Part shown: positions 16,512 to 26,578 of the stretch, one piece after another
Numbering within the stretch: the first letter of the stretch is position 1
How the letters are laid out: the number at the start of each line of letters is the position of its first letter
DNA from: Pseudomonas piscis
Lineage (GTDB): Bacteria; Pseudomonadota; Gammaproteobacteria; Pseudomonadales; Pseudomonadaceae
DNA: 64,000 nt
Assembly (NCBI RefSeq): GCF_009380155.1
Contig: NZ_WHUV01000001.1
Coordinates: forward strand, 868,001-932,000
Direction: 5' to 3'
Made by a program: the position numbers and the translations under genes
The notes under the pieces: generated by a model
What the model saw: only the letters and a program-made list of their open reading frames with translations
Told to the model about the DNA's origin: nothing
The model's database searches: none

Positions 16512-19500
16512 ATGGGTTTCAACCTTTCCGCCTGGGCGTTGCGCAATCGCCAGATCGTCCTGTTCCTGATGTTGTTGCTGGCCATTGTCGGGGCGCTGTC
16601 CTACACCAAGCTGGGTCAGAGCGAAGACCCACCCTTCACGTTCAAGGCCATGGTGATCCGCACCAACTGGCCGGGAGCCACGGCCCAGGAAGTGTCGCGC
16701 CAGGTCACCGAGCGCATCGAGAAGAAGCTGATGGAGACCGGCGAGTACGACCGTATCGTGTCTTTCTCGCGGCCCGGTGAGTCCCAGGTGACCTTCATCG
16801 CCCGGGACTCGATGCACTCCAACCAGATTCCCGAGCTCTGGTACCAGGTTCGCAAGAAGATCAGCGATATCCGCCACACCCTGCCGCCAGGCATCCAGGG
16901 GCCGTTCTTCAACGACGAGTTCGGCACCACCTTCGGCAACATCTATGCGCTGACCGGGCAAGGTTTCGACTACGCGGTGCTCAAGGACTACGCCGACCGC
17001 ATCCAGATCCAGCTGCAACGGGTCAAGGACGTGGGCAAGGTCGAGCTGCTGGGCCTGCAGGACGAAAAGATCTGGATCGAACTGTCCAACGTCAAGCTGG
17101 CGACCCTGGGCCTGCCTCTGGCGGCAGTGCAGCAGGCCCTGGAGGAGCAGAACGCAGTATCCACCGCAGGGTTCTTCGAGACTTCCAGCGAGCGGGTGCA
17201 ATTGCGCGTGTCCGGTAATTTCCAGACTGTGGAGCAGATCCGCAGCTTCCCGATCCGCGTCGCCGGGCGCACCTTCCGTATCGGCGATGTCGCCGATGTC
17301 CGCCGCGGCTTCAACGATCCGCCCGCGCCACGCATGCGCTTCATGGGCGAGGACGCCATCGGCCTGGCGGTGGCCATGAAGGAAGGCGGTGACATCCTGG
17401 TGCTGGGCAAGGCCCTGGAGGGCGAGTTCGCGCGGCTGCAGAAAACCCTGCCGGCGGGCATGGAGCTGCGCAAGGTCTCCGACCAGCCGGCGGCGGTGAA
17501 GACCGGGGTCGGCGAGTTCGTCCGGGTACTGGCCGAGGCGCTGATCATCGTACTGCTGGTGAGCTTCTTTTCCCTGGGTATCCGCACCGGGATGGTGGTG
17601 GCCCTGGCCATTCCCCTGGTGCTGGCGATGACCTTCGCCACCATGTATTACCTGGGCATCGGCTTGCACAAGATTTCCCTCGGCGCCCTGGTCCTGGCCC
17701 TCGGCCTGCTGGTGGACGATGCGATCATCGCGGTGGAGATGATGGCGATCAAGATGGAACAGGGGTTCGACCGGATCAAGGCCGCGAGCTATGCCTGGAC
17801 CAGCACCGCGTTCCCGATGTTGACCGGCACCCTGATCACGGCCGCAGGATTCCTGCCCATCGCCACGGCCCAGTCGGGCACGGGTGAGTACACCCGGTCG
17901 ATCTTCCAGGTAGTGACCATCGCCCTGGTGACCTCCTGGATCGCCGCAGTGGTGTTCGTGCCGTATCTGGGCGAGAAGTTGCTGCCGGACCTGGCCAAGC
18001 TCCATGCCGCCAAGCACGGCGCCGAGTCCAATCCCCACGGTACGCCGTTCTACCAGCGGGTACGCCGGGTGGTGGGCTGGTGCGTGGAGCGGCGCAAGAC
18101 GGTGATCGTCCTGACCATCCTGGCGTTCGTCGGCTCGGTGCTGTTGTTCCGCTTCGTCCCGCAGCAGTTCTTCCCGGCTTCGGGCCGCCTGGAACTGATG
18201 GTCGACCTGAAACTGGCCGAAGGCGCATCCCTGAGCAACACCGCCGAGGAGGTCAAGCGCCTGGAAGCGATGCTCAAGGATCACCCGGGCATCGACAACT
18301 ACGTGGCTTACGTCGGCACCGGTTCACCGCGTTTCTACCTGCCCCTGGACCAGCAGCTGCCGGCCACCAGCTTTGCCCAGTTCGTGGTCCTGGCCAAAAG
18401 CATCGAGGACCGCGAGAGCCTGCGCAGCTGGTTGCTCGATACCCTCAACCAGCAGTTCCCGGCCTTGCGTTCGCGGGTCACGCGCCTGGAGAACGGTCCG
18501 CCGGTAGGTTATCCGGTGCAGTTCCGGGTCACTGGCGAGCACATCGAGGAGGTGCGTGCCCTGGCCCGCAAGGTGGCGACCAAGGTGCGTGAAAACCCCC
18601 ATGTGGCCAACGTCCACCTGGACTGGGAAGAGCCGAGCAAGGTGGTCTACCTGAACATCGACCAGGATCGCGCCAGGGCCCTGGGCGTGAGCACCGCCAA
18701 CCTGTCGAAGTTCCTCCAGAGCTCGTTGATCGGTTCCACCGTCAGCCAGTATCGCGAGGACAACGAGCTGATCGAGATCCTCCTGCGTGGCACCCGCGAG
18801 GAACGCACCGAGCTATCGCTGTTGCCTAGTCTTGCGGTACCCACCGACAACGGCCAAAGCGTGTCGCTGTCCCAGGTGGCGACCGTGGAGTACGGCTTCG
18901 AGGAAGGGGTGATCTGGCATCGCAACCGCCTGCCTACTGTGACCGTGCGGGGCGATATCTATGGCAAGGAGCAGCCGGCGACCCTGGTCCAGCAGATCCT
19001 CCCGACTCTGGAACCGGTGCGTGCCGAGTTGCCCGATGGCTACCTGCTGGAAGTCGGTGGCACCGTCGAGGACTCGGCCCGTGGCCAGAACTCGGTGAAG
19101 GCCGGCGTGCCGCTGTTCATCGTGGTGGTGCTGACCTTGCTGATGGTCCAGCTGCGCAGCTTCTCGCGCACGGCCATGGTGTTCCTCACCGCGCCCCTGG
19201 GGCTGATCGGCGTGACCCTGTTCCTCCTGGTGTTCCGCCAGCCTTTCGGCTTCGTGGCGATGCTGGGAACCATCGCCCTGTCGGGGATGATCATGCGCAA
19301 CTCGGTGATCCTGGTGGACCAGATCGAGCAGGACATCAGGGCCGGGCAGAAACCCTGGGATGCGATCATCGAGGCCACGGTACGGCGCTTCCGGCCTATC
19401 GTGCTGACCGCCCTGGCGGCGGTGCTGGCGATGATCCCGCTGTCGCGCAGCGTGTTCTTCGGGCCGATGGCGGTGGCGATCATGGGCGGGCTGATTGTCG

Positions 19501-19568
19501 CTACGGCGCTGACCCTCTTGTTCCTGCCGGCACTGTATGCGGCATGGTTCAGGGTCAAGAAGGACTGA
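16512..19568 (+). CDS. mexK: RND efflux transporter permease (MexK-like)
   Basis: A 1018-aa RND pump, the normal length for the hydrophobe/amphiphile exporters. It has the twelve-TM, two-porter-domain layout. The proton-relay pair is LLVDDAIIAVE (Asp402-Asp403) in TM4, and the N-terminus MGFNLSAWALRNRQIVLF matches the MexK type. Predicted to expel antibiotics or biocides (for MexJK: triclosan, tetracycline, erythromycin) using the proton gradient. It is cotranscribed with the adaptor gene and ends at a hairpin (19585-19608). The exact substrate range cannot be read from the sequence. Confidence 0.88.
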   Translation: MGFNLSAWALRNRQIVLFLMLLLAIVGALSYTKLGQSEDPPFTFKAMVIRTNWPGATAQEVSRQVTERIEKKLMETGEYDRIVSFSRPGESQVTFIARDSMHSNQIPELWYQVRKKISDIRHTLPPGIQGPFFNDEFGTTFGNIYALTGQGFDYAVLKDYADRIQIQLQRVKDVGKVELLGLQDEKIWIELSNVKLATLGLPLAAVQQALEEQNAVSTAGFFETSSERVQLRVSGNFQTVEQIRSFPIRVAGRTFRIGDVADVRRGFNDPPAPRMRFMGEDAIGLAVAMKEGGDILVLGKALEGEFARLQKTLPAGMELRKVSDQPAAVKTGVGEFVRVLAEALIIVLLVSFFSLGIRTGMVVALAIPLVLAMTFATMYYLGIGLHKISLGALVLALGLLVDDAIIAVEMMAIKMEQGFDRIKAASYAWTSTAFPMLTGTLITAAGFLPIATAQSGTGEYTRSIFQVVTIALVTSWIAAVVFVPYLGEKLLPDLAKLHAAKHGAESNPHGTPFYQRVRRVVGWCVERRKTVIVLTILAFVGSVLLFRFVPQQFFPASGRLELMVDLKLAEGASLSNTAEEVKRLEAMLKDHPGIDNYVAYVGTGSPRFYLPLDQQLPATSFAQFVVLAKSIEDRESLRSWLLDTLNQQFPALRSRVTRLENGPPVGYPVQFRVTGEHIEEVRALARKVATKVRENPHVANVHLDWEEPSKVVYLNIDQDRARALGVSTANLSKFLQSSLIGSTVSQYREDNELIEILLRGTREERTELSLLPSLAVPTDNGQSVSLSQVATVEYGFEEGVIWHRNRLPTVTVRGDIYGKEQPATLVQQILPTLEPVRAELPDGYLLEVGGTVEDSARGQNSVKAGVPLFIVVVLTLLMVQLRSFSRTAMVFLTAPLGLIGVTLFLLVFRQPFGFVAMLGTIALSGMIMRNSVILVDQIEQDIRAGQKPWDAIIEATVRRFRPIVLTALAAVLAMIPLSRSVFFGPMAVAIMGGLIVATALTLLFLPALYAAWFRVKKD

Positions 19569-19584
19569 GGCGATTGCGCGAAGC

Positions 19585-19608
19585 AGGAGCCGGGCGACCG
19601 GCTCCTGT
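19585..19608 (+). terminator. Hairpin after the RND operon
   Basis: CAGGAGCCGG (19585-19594) pairs perfectly with CCGGCTCCTG (19599-19608) around GCGA. No T-tract follows, so it may be a weak or Rho-assisted terminator, or a REP-like stem. It sits between convergent genes. Confidence 0.5.
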
Positions 19609-19623
19609 GGGTGAGGGCAGGGC

Positions 19624-20313
19624 TTACAGGGTGCCGAATACTTTCTTGGCCAGGCTGGTGGCCGCGGCGCCCGGGTTCTGGCGAATGGTTTCTTCCTGCT
19701 TGCCGATCATCTCGAACAGGCCGTTGAGCGCCTGCTCGGTCACGTAACCCTCGATATTGGCGCTCTTGGCATCCAGCACGCCGAGGGTCGCAGCCTGTCC
19801 GGCGAAGGAGTTGTACTGCTTGGCCAGGCCGACCTGGTCGGTGGCCTGCTTGACGATCGGCAGGAACTTGGCGCGAATCTGCTCACGGCTGCTCTTGTCC
19901 AGGTACTGGGTGGCCGAATCCTTGCCGCCGGCCAGGATGCCCTTGGCATCGGCCACGGTCATCTTCTTCACTGCATCCACCAGCAGCGCCTGGGCCTGCG
20001 GGACTGCCGCCTCGGCGGCCTTGTTCATGCTGGTTTCCAGCTGTTCGACCTGCTCGCCCATGCCGAACTGCTTCATCTTCTTGGCGACCTTGCCCAGGTT
20101 GCCTGGCAGTTCGATGCGTACGTCTGGGTTGTTGCTGAAGCCGCCGGGGGTGCCCAGCTGCTTGACGGCGATTTGCGCCCCCTGGGTCAGGGCATCCTTG
20201 AGACCGCCGCTGGCATCACCCTGGGACAGGTCGCTCAGGGACAGGGCCAGGGCGCTGGCGGAGATCATCAGGCCAGCGCACAGGCTGGTGAAACGAAGCG
20301 AGGTACGGAGCAT
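19624..20313 (-). CDS. DUF4197 exported protein
   Basis: A 229-aa protein with a Sec signal peptide (about 1-23, ending SALALS), thus periplasmic. The body matches DUF4197: LSQGDASGGLKDALTQGAQIAV near the N-terminus, a helical middle, GKDSATQYL (about 132-140) and a C-terminal VTEQALNGLFEMIGKQE. No catalytic motif is evident and no function is known to me. It is the last gene of a likely plsB-ybaY-DUF4197 transcription unit; the gap to the preceding YbaY-like gene is 24 nt. Confidence 0.85.
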   Translation of the reverse strand: MLRTSLRFTSLCAGLMISASALALSLSDLSQGDASGGLKDALTQGAQIAVKQLGTPGGFSNNPDVRIELPGNLGKVAKKMKQFGMGEQVEQLETSMNKAAEAAVPQAQALLVDAVKKMTVADAKGILAGGKDSATQYLDKSSREQIRAKFLPIVKQATDQVGLAKQYNSFAGQAATLGVLDAKSANIEGYVTEQALNGLFEMIGKQEETIRQNPGAAATSLAKKVFGTL

Positions 20314-20337
20314 GGCGGCTTCCTTGTGCAGTGGGGA

Positions 20338-20736
20338 TTAACGGACAGCGTCGACACGGAGCTTGAACGGCCGCGGATCGCTGCCGTCGAGTTTGACCCC
20401 GGTGTGTTCGGTGGTGATGAAGACCAGCCGGCCATCGACTTCGATGCGCGCGCTGAGCGAATAGGTATGGCCAGGCTTGACCTGGGCCGGATCGTAGTCG
20501 AGATGGAAGGGCAGTGGCACCTGGCCCTTGACGGGCCCGCGCTGCTCGGCCAGGACCACCGCCGGCGCATCGGCCAGGGATACGTCCTGCAGGCTCACGC
20601 TCAAGGTGGCGGTCGCTGGCAGGGCGATGCGTTGCAGATAGAAGACTTCACCTTCGAGGCTGGCCTTGGCCGCAGGCGCGGTGGATTGGCAAGCCCCGAG
20701 CAGCGCGGCGGCGGCCAGCAGGATGAACTTCTTCAT
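20338..20736 (-). CDS. YbaY-family lipoprotein
   Basis: A 132-aa lipoprotein with lipobox LGAC (Cys16). The beta-rich domain reads EGEVFYLQRIALPATATLSVSLQDVSLADAPA, typical of the YbaY family, and ends with PFKLRVDAVR. The function is unknown. ATG 20736 is preferred because CGGAG precedes it and a normal lipoprotein signal results; a start 10 codons earlier would add an arginine-rich leader. It lies 52 nt after plsB and 24 nt before the DUF4197 gene. Confidence 0.83.
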   Translation of the reverse strand: MKKFILLAAAALLGACQSTAPAAKASLEGEVFYLQRIALPATATLSVSLQDVSLADAPAVVLAEQRGPVKGQVPLPFHLDYDPAQVKPGHTYSLSARIEVDGRLVFITTEHTGVKLDGSDPRPFKLRVDAVR

Positions 20737-20788
20737 GGCGGATCTCCGTATCTGGGGGCGCCGCACGAGCCGCGGCGCCCATGAGAAT

Positions 20789-23293
20789 CTACTCGCTTTG
20801 CGCCGCAGTCGCGACTTGCTCGGCGGCGTCTTCGCTGCGATGCAGGGCGACCTGGCGGATCGACAGGCGAATCTCCGCCGGGAGCACGCGCTTGGCGGCG
20901 CCCTCGGCCAGTTCCCCGAGCAACTCGTGGTAGCTCAACTTGCCGGCGTCGTCGCGCCGCAGCACGCCCTGGTCCAGCAAGGTCTGGATGAAATGGCGGA
21001 ACAGGCTCTTGTCGAAGAACTCCGGGGCATTGAGGCCATGCAGGATCGACAGGCGCTGGGCCATGACCGTGCAGAGGTCTTCCAGCTCTTCGGCGCTGAT
21101 GCTGTTCTGGCCGCTGTTGAGCAACAGCGAAATGGCCATGTAGAAGCGCTGCAGGGTCTGGGCGATGCTCTTGGACAGCAGGGTCAGCAGGACGAAGTGC
21201 CGCGAGCTGGGCGCCGGGCGCTGGTACATCTCTTTCTCGAAGCGCAGCAGGCCTTGCTCGACGAAGGCTTGCAGCCACTGGTCCACCACGGCGTCCAGTT
21301 CCTCCAGGGGCCAGCGGATGAACAGCTCGGCTTGCAGGTACGGATAGAGGGCCCGGGTGTAGCGCAGGATCTGCTCGCGGCTCATGCGCGAGGAGCTCTG
21401 GAAGAAGCTCGCCAGCAGTGCCGGCAAGGCGAAGATGTGCAGCACGTTGTTGCGGTAGTAGGTCATCAGGACGGCGTTCTGCTCGTCCAGGTAGAGGATC
21501 TTGCCCAGGGCGTCGCTCTGCTCGGCCAGCAGGTCCATGTCCTTGACGTGCTGGATCAGCGCCTGGCCATCGCCTTCCGGCAAGGTGGTGTGGGGCGAAT
21601 AGGGCACGCTGCGCAGCAGGGCCAGGTACAGGTCCAGTACCCGGGCCATGGCGCGGTCGTCCAGGGCCAGGCGGCTGGTGGAGAGCAGGGCCAGGGCCAC
21701 CAGGTTCACCGGGTTGATCGCCGCGGCTTCATTGAGGTGCTGGGCCACCCGCTCGCCCAGGCGATTGGTGGTTTCGTTGAGCCAGGCCGGGCGGTACTGC
21801 GGGCCCAGTTCCTGGGTGCGCCAGTCCGGTTGTTCCTGGTCGAGGAATTCCGCCAGCTTGATGGGCTCGCCGAAGTTCACCGCCACCTGGCCGAAACGCT
21901 GCTTGAGGGCGCCGATGACCTTGAAGATGTCGAAGATCGACTCCTTCTTCTTGCTCGCACCACGCAGTTCGCCCAGGTAGGTGCGGCCTTCCAGCACCCG
22001 CTCGTAGCCGATGTACACCGGTACGAAGACGATGGGCATGCGCGAGGAGCGCAGGAAGCTGCGCAAGGTGATGGCCAGCATGCCGGTCTTGGGTTGCAGC
22101 ATGCGCCCGGTGCGCGAGCGCCCGCCCTCGACGAAGTACTCCACGGGGAAGCCCTTGGTGAACAGGGTGTGCAGGTACTCGTTGAACACCGAGGTGTAGA
22201 GCGGGTTGCCCTTGAAGGTGCGGCGCATGAAGAAGGCCCCGCCGCGTCGCAGCAGGCCGCCGATCAGCGGCATGTTGAGGTTGATCCCGGCAGCGATGTG
22301 GGGTGGGGTCAGGCCGTTGCGGAACAACAGGTAGGACAGCAGCAGGTAGTCGATATGGCTGCGATGGCAGGGCACGTAGATGACTTCGTGGCCCTGGGCG
22401 ATCTTCTGCACGCCCTCGAGGTGGTTGACCTTGATCCCGTCGTAGATCTTGTTCCAGAACCAGCTCAGCACCACTTCCAGGAAGCGGATCGCGGTGTAGG
22501 TGTAGTCCGAGGCGATCTCGTTGCCATAGCGCAGGGCCTGGGCCTTGGCCTTTTCCGGGGAGATCTTCTCGCGTTCGGCCTCATCCAGGATCGCCTGCTT
22601 GACCAGGGGCTGGTTGAGCAGGCCCTTGACCAGGTTGCGCCGGTGGGAGATGTCCGGGCCGATGACGGCGGCCTTGAGGTTGCGAAAGTGCACCCGCAGG
22701 ATGCGCTGAGCCATGCGCACGGTGCGCTCGTGGCCCTTGTTGTGCTCGATCAGCTCGCGCAGGTGGATCGGCGCCGAGAACTGCACCCGGGTCTTGCGTC
22801 CCAGGATCATGATGCTCAACAGGCGACGCAGGCGCCCGGTGACCGCCCAGCTGTCGGCGAACAGCAGTTTCCAGGGGCTGGACTCGCTGTCCGGGGACTG
22901 GCCCCAGAACACGCTGACCGGGATGATCTGCGCATCTTCGGTGGCGTTCTGGGTCAGGGCGCTGACCAGGCGGGTCAAGGTCGGCGGTGCGCCGCGTTTG
23001 TCCTGGCGGCCGAGCCAGTCCGGCTCCGGGGTCAGGTAGAAGAACGCCGCAGGCTCCAGCAGGTTGCCCACCGACACCGGCAGTACCGGGCGTGGCAGGC
23101 CGGCCTTGGTGCACTCGGTGTCCACCACCGCCAGGTCGCTCAAGGATGGGTTTTGCAGGACGTAGAACACCGGTCGGCTGCGGTCCAGGTCAAGAGTGAA
23201 GGACGACTGGTTGATGGTTTCCGAGCGCACCCAGAGATACAGCAGGCGGCGCAAGGTGCCAAACACGAGACGGCGGATCGGGGAGCGGGTCAT
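20789..23293 (-). CDS. plsB: Glycerol-3-phosphate 1-O-acyltransferase
   Basis: An 834-aa peripheral inner-membrane enzyme that acylates glycerol-3-phosphate at position 1, the first step of phospholipid synthesis. The catalytic HX4D motif is CHRSHID (His310, Asp315); [11 protein letters not shown] (block III) and [13 protein letters not shown] (block IV) also match. Start ATG 23293 (MTRSPIRRL) gives the length I recall for P. aeruginosa PlsB. It is first in a probable operon with two envelope genes of unknown function. Confidence 0.96.
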   Translation of the reverse strand: MTRSPIRRLVFGTLRRLLYLWVRSETINQSSFTLDLDRSRPVFYVLQNPSLSDLAVVDTECTKAGLPRPVLPVSVGNLLEPAAFFYLTPEPDWLGRQDKRGAPPTLTRLVSALTQNATEDAQIIPVSVFWGQSPDSESSPWKLLFADSWAVTGRLRRLLSIMILGRKTRVQFSAPIHLRELIEHNKGHERTVRMAQRILRVHFRNLKAAVIGPDISHRRNLVKGLLNQPLVKQAILDEAEREKISPEKAKAQALRYGNEIASDYTYTAIRFLEVVLSWFWNKIYDGIKVNHLEGVQKIAQGHEVIYVPCHRSHIDYLLLSYLLFRNGLTPPHIAAGINLNMPLIGGLLRRGGAFFMRRTFKGNPLYTSVFNEYLHTLFTKGFPVEYFVEGGRSRTGRMLQPKTGMLAITLRSFLRSSRMPIVFVPVYIGYERVLEGRTYLGELRGASKKKESIFDIFKVIGALKQRFGQVAVNFGEPIKLAEFLDQEQPDWRTQELGPQYRPAWLNETTNRLGERVAQHLNEAAAINPVNLVALALLSTSRLALDDRAMARVLDLYLALLRSVPYSPHTTLPEGDGQALIQHVKDMDLLAEQSDALGKILYLDEQNAVLMTYYRNNVLHIFALPALLASFFQSSSRMSREQILRYTRALYPYLQAELFIRWPLEELDAVVDQWLQAFVEQGLLRFEKEMYQRPAPSSRHFVLLTLLSKSIAQTLQRFYMAISLLLNSGQNSISAEELEDLCTVMAQRLSILHGLNAPEFFDKSLFRHFIQTLLDQGVLRRDDAGKLSYHELLGELAEGAAKRVLPAEIRLSIRQVALHRSEDAAEQVATAAQSE

Positions 23294-23535
23294 ACGGTTT
23301 CTACGTGAGTGAATAAAAAACCAAGCGCAAGCCTGGGGGAGGAGCTGTGGTCGCTGGGACAGGTCGCGACGGCAGCTCGCTTGTTGCGGAAAAAGGCGCG
23401 AGAAGTGCAGTTTGCTCGCTCCAGCCTGGTAGTCGGCAACGTCGTCCGGCAACGCGGCTCTTTACCTGGCAGTAGTGGGCGCTAGTGTGCCGGATTCGTC
23501 GAAAATCGGCAAAAACGCCACTAAACAAGATTGAG
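23294..23535. other. Intergenic region upstream of plsB
   Basis: These bases lie between the divergent plsB and cold-shock genes. On the minus strand TTGCCG and CACACT at 17-nt spacing (about 23480-23510) are a weak candidate plsB promoter. I see no small gene or clear RNA structure in it. Confidence 0.3.
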
Positions 23536-23563
23536 TTGAGAGTTTTTCCACCTGTCATATACT
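23536..23563 (+). promoter_or_regulatory. Sigma-70 promoter of the cold-shock gene
   Basis: TTGAGA (23536-23541) and TATACT (23558-23563) are 16 nt apart. Transcription from here would give a leader of about 110 nt before the ATG. It contains a small GGCG...CGCC hairpin near 23634-23648, then an A/U-rich stretch and GAGGG. Long leaders are common in cold-regulated csp mRNAs. Confidence 0.6.
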
Positions 23564-23680
23564 CGGCCAACTCTCCCGCAGTCGTATCGCTTCCACTCAT
23601 AGAGAAGCAGGCCCAGGGAAAGTTCTCCAGGTTTGGCGGCAGAGCGCCGAGCCAATAATAAAAAATTGAGGGATGGATTC

Positions 23681-23890
23681 ATGACTACTCGTGAGACCGG
23701 CAGCGTGAAGTGGTTCAACGACGCCAAGGGCTACGGCTTTATCCAACGTGAAGGTGGGGCGGACGTGTTCGTTCACTACCGGGCGATCCGTGGCGAAGGC
23801 CACCGTTCCCTGACCGAAGGCCAGCAGGTGGAGTACGCCGTGGTCGAAGGCCAGAAAGGCCTGCAGGCCGAGGACGTCGTCGGCTTGTAA
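23681..23890 (+). CDS. Cold-shock domain protein (CspA/CapB type)
   Basis: A 69-aa single cold-shock domain. RNP1 is KGYGFIQ (about 16-22) and RNP2 is VFVHYRAI (29-36). It is an RNA/DNA-binding chaperone of the cytoplasm. The start is ATG 23681 with GAGGG 8 nt upstream; upstream in-frame codons belong to the leader. It is monocistronic and followed by a REPIN. Whether it is cold-induced or constitutive cannot be read from the coding sequence. Confidence 0.95.
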   Translation: MTTRETGSVKWFNDAKGYGFIQREGGADVFVHYRAIRGEGHRSLTEGQQVEYAVVEGQKGLQAEDVVGL

Positions 23891-23902
23891 GGGCTCTGCC
23901 CG

Positions 23903-23973
23903 ATAGGCGCGAGCCTTGCCCGCGATAACGTGCTACCAGGCACAACGCTATCGCGAGCAAGCCTCGCTCCTAC
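23903..23973. repeat. REPIN (inverted pair of REP sequences)
   Basis: The left arm (23903-23927) contains GCGAGCCTTGCCCGCGATA. The right arm (23949-23973), read on the minus strand, is GTAGGAGCGAGGCTTGCTCG plus CGATA. The two match at 21 of 25 positions. Such palindromic pairs are typical of fluorescent pseudomonads and are moved by RAYT transposases; none is encoded here. The element lies between convergent genes. Confidence 0.82.
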
Positions 23974-24000
23974 TGCAATTGGAATCAGGCGCAAGCGAAA

Positions 24001-24378
24001 TCAGGCGGTGCGCCAGGTAATCTCTTCTTCACCGTCGGTGCTGATGCGAATCCAGCGATCGGCGGACTCTTCACCTTCCTCCTCGACCCAGCTACCCGGT
24101 GCGCAGCGCACCTCGACGTTGAGCGCGGCGAACGCGGCGCGGGCGCAGGCGATGTCGTCGTCCCAGGGCGTCTGGTCGCTTTCCAGGTACAGGCTGTTCC
24201 ATTTGCCCACGGCCTTGGGCAGCCAGGTCACCGGTACTTGGCCGGCGGTGCATTTGTAGGTCTGCCCCTTCTGTACCCATTGGCTGCAAGGACCCAGCAC
24301 GGCGCCGAGCCAGGCGGCGATGGCCTTGTGGTCGACGTCGGCGTCTTTCAGGTAAATCTCGATATCGGGCTGGCGCAT
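24001..24378 (-). CDS. Conserved hypothetical protein
   Basis: A 125-aa acidic cytoplasmic protein starting MRQPDIEIYLKDAD, with KAIAAWLGAVLGPC, a tryptophan-rich middle (VTWLPKAVGKWNSLYLES) and WDDDIACARAAFAALNVEVRCAPG. I recognise no domain with a known function; the fold might be a small alpha-beta domain. Start ATG 24378 has GAGGA at good spacing. It is the last gene on the minus strand after dapE-rlmA, but a hairpin pair separates it from rlmA, so it may have its own promoter. Confidence 0.78.
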   Translation of the reverse strand: MRQPDIEIYLKDADVDHKAIAAWLGAVLGPCSQWVQKGQTYKCTAGQVPVTWLPKAVGKWNSLYLESDQTPWDDDIACARAAFAALNVEVRCAPGSWVEEEGEESADRWIRISTDGEEEITWRTA

Positions 24379-24400
24379 GGATGTCCTCATTGCCGGTCTG

Positions 24401-24448
24401 AAAAATCCATTCGCGGATTTATCCGACCCCGGGCCCATGCCCGGGGTC
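24401..24448 (-). terminator. Double hairpin after rlmA
   Basis: On the minus strand a perfect 10-bp GC-rich stem, GACCCCGGGC with GCCCGGGGTC (24425-24448), is followed by a second stem AAATCC/GGATTT (24401-24420) ending in a T-run. This looks like a terminator after rlmA. Confidence 0.6.
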
Positions 24449-24463
24449 GTGGTTGAAGTGGGG

Positions 24464-25273
24464 TCACTGCAGTACGAAATAATCGTAGCGCATCGATACG
24501 CTGACCTCGAACGGCTGCTCTTGCTCGATCACCGCGGCCCGGCGCTCGGCGCTGGCACGCCAGCCATGGGGCGTCATGGCCAGCAGGTTGGCGCGATCTT
24601 GCGGGCGATCCAGGCGCAGCTTGAATTCCAGGACCTCGCTATGGTCCAGGGCCATGCCCTGTGGCACCAGGGCCAGGTGCTTGTCGTCGGTGTATTCCCG
24701 GACCTCGTCGTACAGGCGTTCGCGCAGCTCCATCAGGTGGCCGCTGGTAGGCCCGACCTTCATCAGGCCGCCGCCAGGGCTCAAGAGGCGCTTGGCTTCC
24801 TGCCAGTCCAGAGGACTGAAGACACTGGCCAGGAACTGGCAACTGCCCTCGGCCAGGGGAACACGCGCCATGCTGGCGACCATCCAGGTCAACTGCGGGG
24901 CCCGGCGGCAGGCGCGCTTGACCGCTTCCCGGGAAATATCCAGGGCGTAGCCATCGGCGTCGGGCAGGGCCTGGGCCAATTGCGCGGTGTAGTAACCCTC
25001 GCCGCAGCCGATATCGACCCAGCGCTGTGGTGCCCGCTCGGCGGCCAGCTCTGCCAGGCGCGCGGCTACCGGGGCGTAGTGCCCGGCGTTGAGGAAGTCG
25101 CGGCGGGCCTCGACCATGGCCTGGTTGTCGCCCGGGTCGCGGCTGTTCTTATGTTGCACCGGCAGCAGGTTCAGGTAGCCCTGGCGGGCACGGTCGAAGC
25201 GATGCCCGGCCGGGCACACCACGCCGTTGTCCTGGGTGTTCAGCGGGGCGCTGCAAAGAGGACAGGCGAGCAT
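24464..25273 (-). CDS. rlmA: 23S rRNA (guanine-745-N1)-methyltransferase
   Basis: A 269-aa enzyme. An N-terminal zinc site is formed by CPLC (4-7) and CPAGH (20-24), followed by FDRARQGYLNLL, which is diagnostic for RlmA. The SAM motif is VDIGCGEGYYTAQLA. It methylates G745 in helix 35 of 23S rRNA. The ATG overlaps the dapE stop by one base (TGATG), so it is translationally coupled to dapE although the two functions are unrelated. Confidence 0.94.
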   Translation of the reverse strand: MLACPLCSAPLNTQDNGVVCPAGHRFDRARQGYLNLLPVQHKNSRDPGDNQAMVEARRDFLNAGHYAPVAARLAELAAERAPQRWVDIGCGEGYYTAQLAQALPDADGYALDISREAVKRACRRAPQLTWMVASMARVPLAEGSCQFLASVFSPLDWQEAKRLLSPGGGLMKVGPTSGHLMELRERLYDEVREYTDDKHLALVPQGMALDHSEVLEFKLRLDRPQDRANLLAMTPHGWRASAERRAAVIEQEQPFEVSVSMRYDYFVLQ

Positions 25274-26424
25274 CAGGCGAGCAACCGGACCAGAGTCTGG
25301 TAGTAGATCTCGGTCAGCACGTCGAGGTCGCTGGCCAGGATCCGCTCGTTGACCTGGTGGATGGTGGCGTTGACCGGCCCCAACTCCACGACCTGGGTGC
25401 CCAGGGTGGCGATGAAGCGACCATCGGATGTACCGCCGCTGGTGGAGGCCTTGGTCTGGCGGCCGGTGACCTGCTTGATGCTGGCCGATACCGCGTCCAG
25501 CAGGGCGCCTGGCTCGGTGAGGAACGGCAGGCCGGACAGCGCCCACTCCACATGCCAGTCCAGTTCGTGCTTGTCGAGGATCGCCGCGACCCGCTGCTGC
25601 AGGCCTTCGACGGTGGACTCGGTGGAGAAGCGGAAGTTGAACAGGGCCACCAGTTCACCGGGGATCACGTTGGTGGCGCCGGTGCCGGAGTTGAGGTTGG
25701 AGATCTGGAAGCTGGTGGGCGGGAAGAAGGCGTTGCCGTCGTCCCAGTGCTCGGCCGCCAATTCCGCCAGGGCCGCGGCGGCCAGGTGGATCGGGTTCTT
25801 GGCCAGGTGCGGATAGGCCACGTGGCCCTGGACCCCACGGACCGTGAGCTTGGCGCCCAGGGAGCCGCGACGGCCGTTCTTGACCACATCGCCCACCAGG
25901 CTGGTACTCGACGGCTCGCCGACGATGCACCAGTCCAGGCGCTCCTTGCGTGCCGCCAGGCGTTCGACCACGGCCTTGGTGCCATGGTGCGCCGGACCTT
26001 CTTCATCGCTGGTGATCAGGAACGCCACCGAACCCTTGTGGTCCGGGTAATCGCCGACGAAGCGCTCGGCGGCCACCAGCATCGCCGCCAGGCTGCCTTT
26101 CATGTCCGCCGCGCCACGGCCACAGAGCATGCCGTGTTCGTCGATCAGGGCCTCGAACGGATCGTTCTGCCAGGCCTGGACCGGACCGGTGGGCACCACG
26201 TCGGTGTGGCCGGCGAAGCACAGCACCGGGCCCTCATGCTTGCCATGGGTGGCCCAGAAGTTGTCCACGTCCTCGATGCGCATCGGTTCCAGCTGGAAAC
26301 CGGCATCGCCCAGGCGCTGCATCATCAGCTTCTGGCAGTCGGCATCGACCGGGGTCACCGAGGGGCGACGGATCAGGTCACAGGCAAGTTGCAGGGTCGG
26401 CGAAAGCTCGGCGTGGGCCGTCAT
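25273..26424 (-). CDS. dapE: Succinyl-diaminopimelate desuccinylase
   Basis: A 383-aa M20-family di-zinc hydrolase that releases LL-diaminopimelate from N-succinyl-LL-DAP for lysine and peptidoglycan synthesis. Metal and catalytic motifs are [27 protein letters not shown] and the C-terminal NATIHQVNE. Start ATG 26424 is chosen over an upstream in-frame codon by the family N-terminus ([13 protein letters not shown]) and the CGGAG Shine-Dalgarno. The partner enzymes dapD and dapC are also in this window, in other operons. Confidence 0.97.
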   Translation of the reverse strand: MTAHAELSPTLQLACDLIRRPSVTPVDADCQKLMMQRLGDAGFQLEPMRIEDVDNFWATHGKHEGPVLCFAGHTDVVPTGPVQAWQNDPFEALIDEHGMLCGRGAADMKGSLAAMLVAAERFVGDYPDHKGSVAFLITSDEEGPAHHGTKAVVERLAARKERLDWCIVGEPSSTSLVGDVVKNGRRGSLGAKLTVRGVQGHVAYPHLAKNPIHLAAAALAELAAEHWDDGNAFFPPTSFQISNLNSGTGATNVIPGELVALFNFRFSTESTVEGLQQRVAAILDKHELDWHVEWALSGLPFLTEPGALLDAVSASIKQVTGRQTKASTSGGTSDGRFIATLGTQVVELGPVNATIHQVNERILASDLDVLTEIYYQTLVRLLA

Positions 26425-26447
26425 GGGAAACTCCGGAGACGTTATAG

Positions 26448-26534
26448 GTAGGAGCGAGGCTGGCCCGCGATGGTCGCGACGCGGTTTGCCCAAAGCACCG
26501 CAAAGGTTTCATCGCAGGTAAGCCTGGCTCCTAC
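26448..26534. repeat. REPIN upstream of dapE
   Basis: The left arm (26448-26472) begins GTAGGAGCGAGGCTGGCCCG. The right arm (26510-26534) is its inverted copy, 21 of 25 positions matching. It is of the same family as the elements at 23.9 kb and 35.4 kb. It lies between ndvB-like and dapE, both on the minus strand, so it would be transcribed. Confidence 0.8.
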
Positions 26535-26578
26535 TGTAATGGGGGGCAAGGCGCGCAAAATGGCGGATATCTTAAAGC

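Noticed and set aside
15333..18284. A 983-codon open frame antisense to the mexJK-like genes
   Set aside because: It is opposite a clearly functional RND operon, its translation is rich in His, Gln, Gly and Arg without domains, and long antisense frames are expected in GC-rich codon-biased genes.
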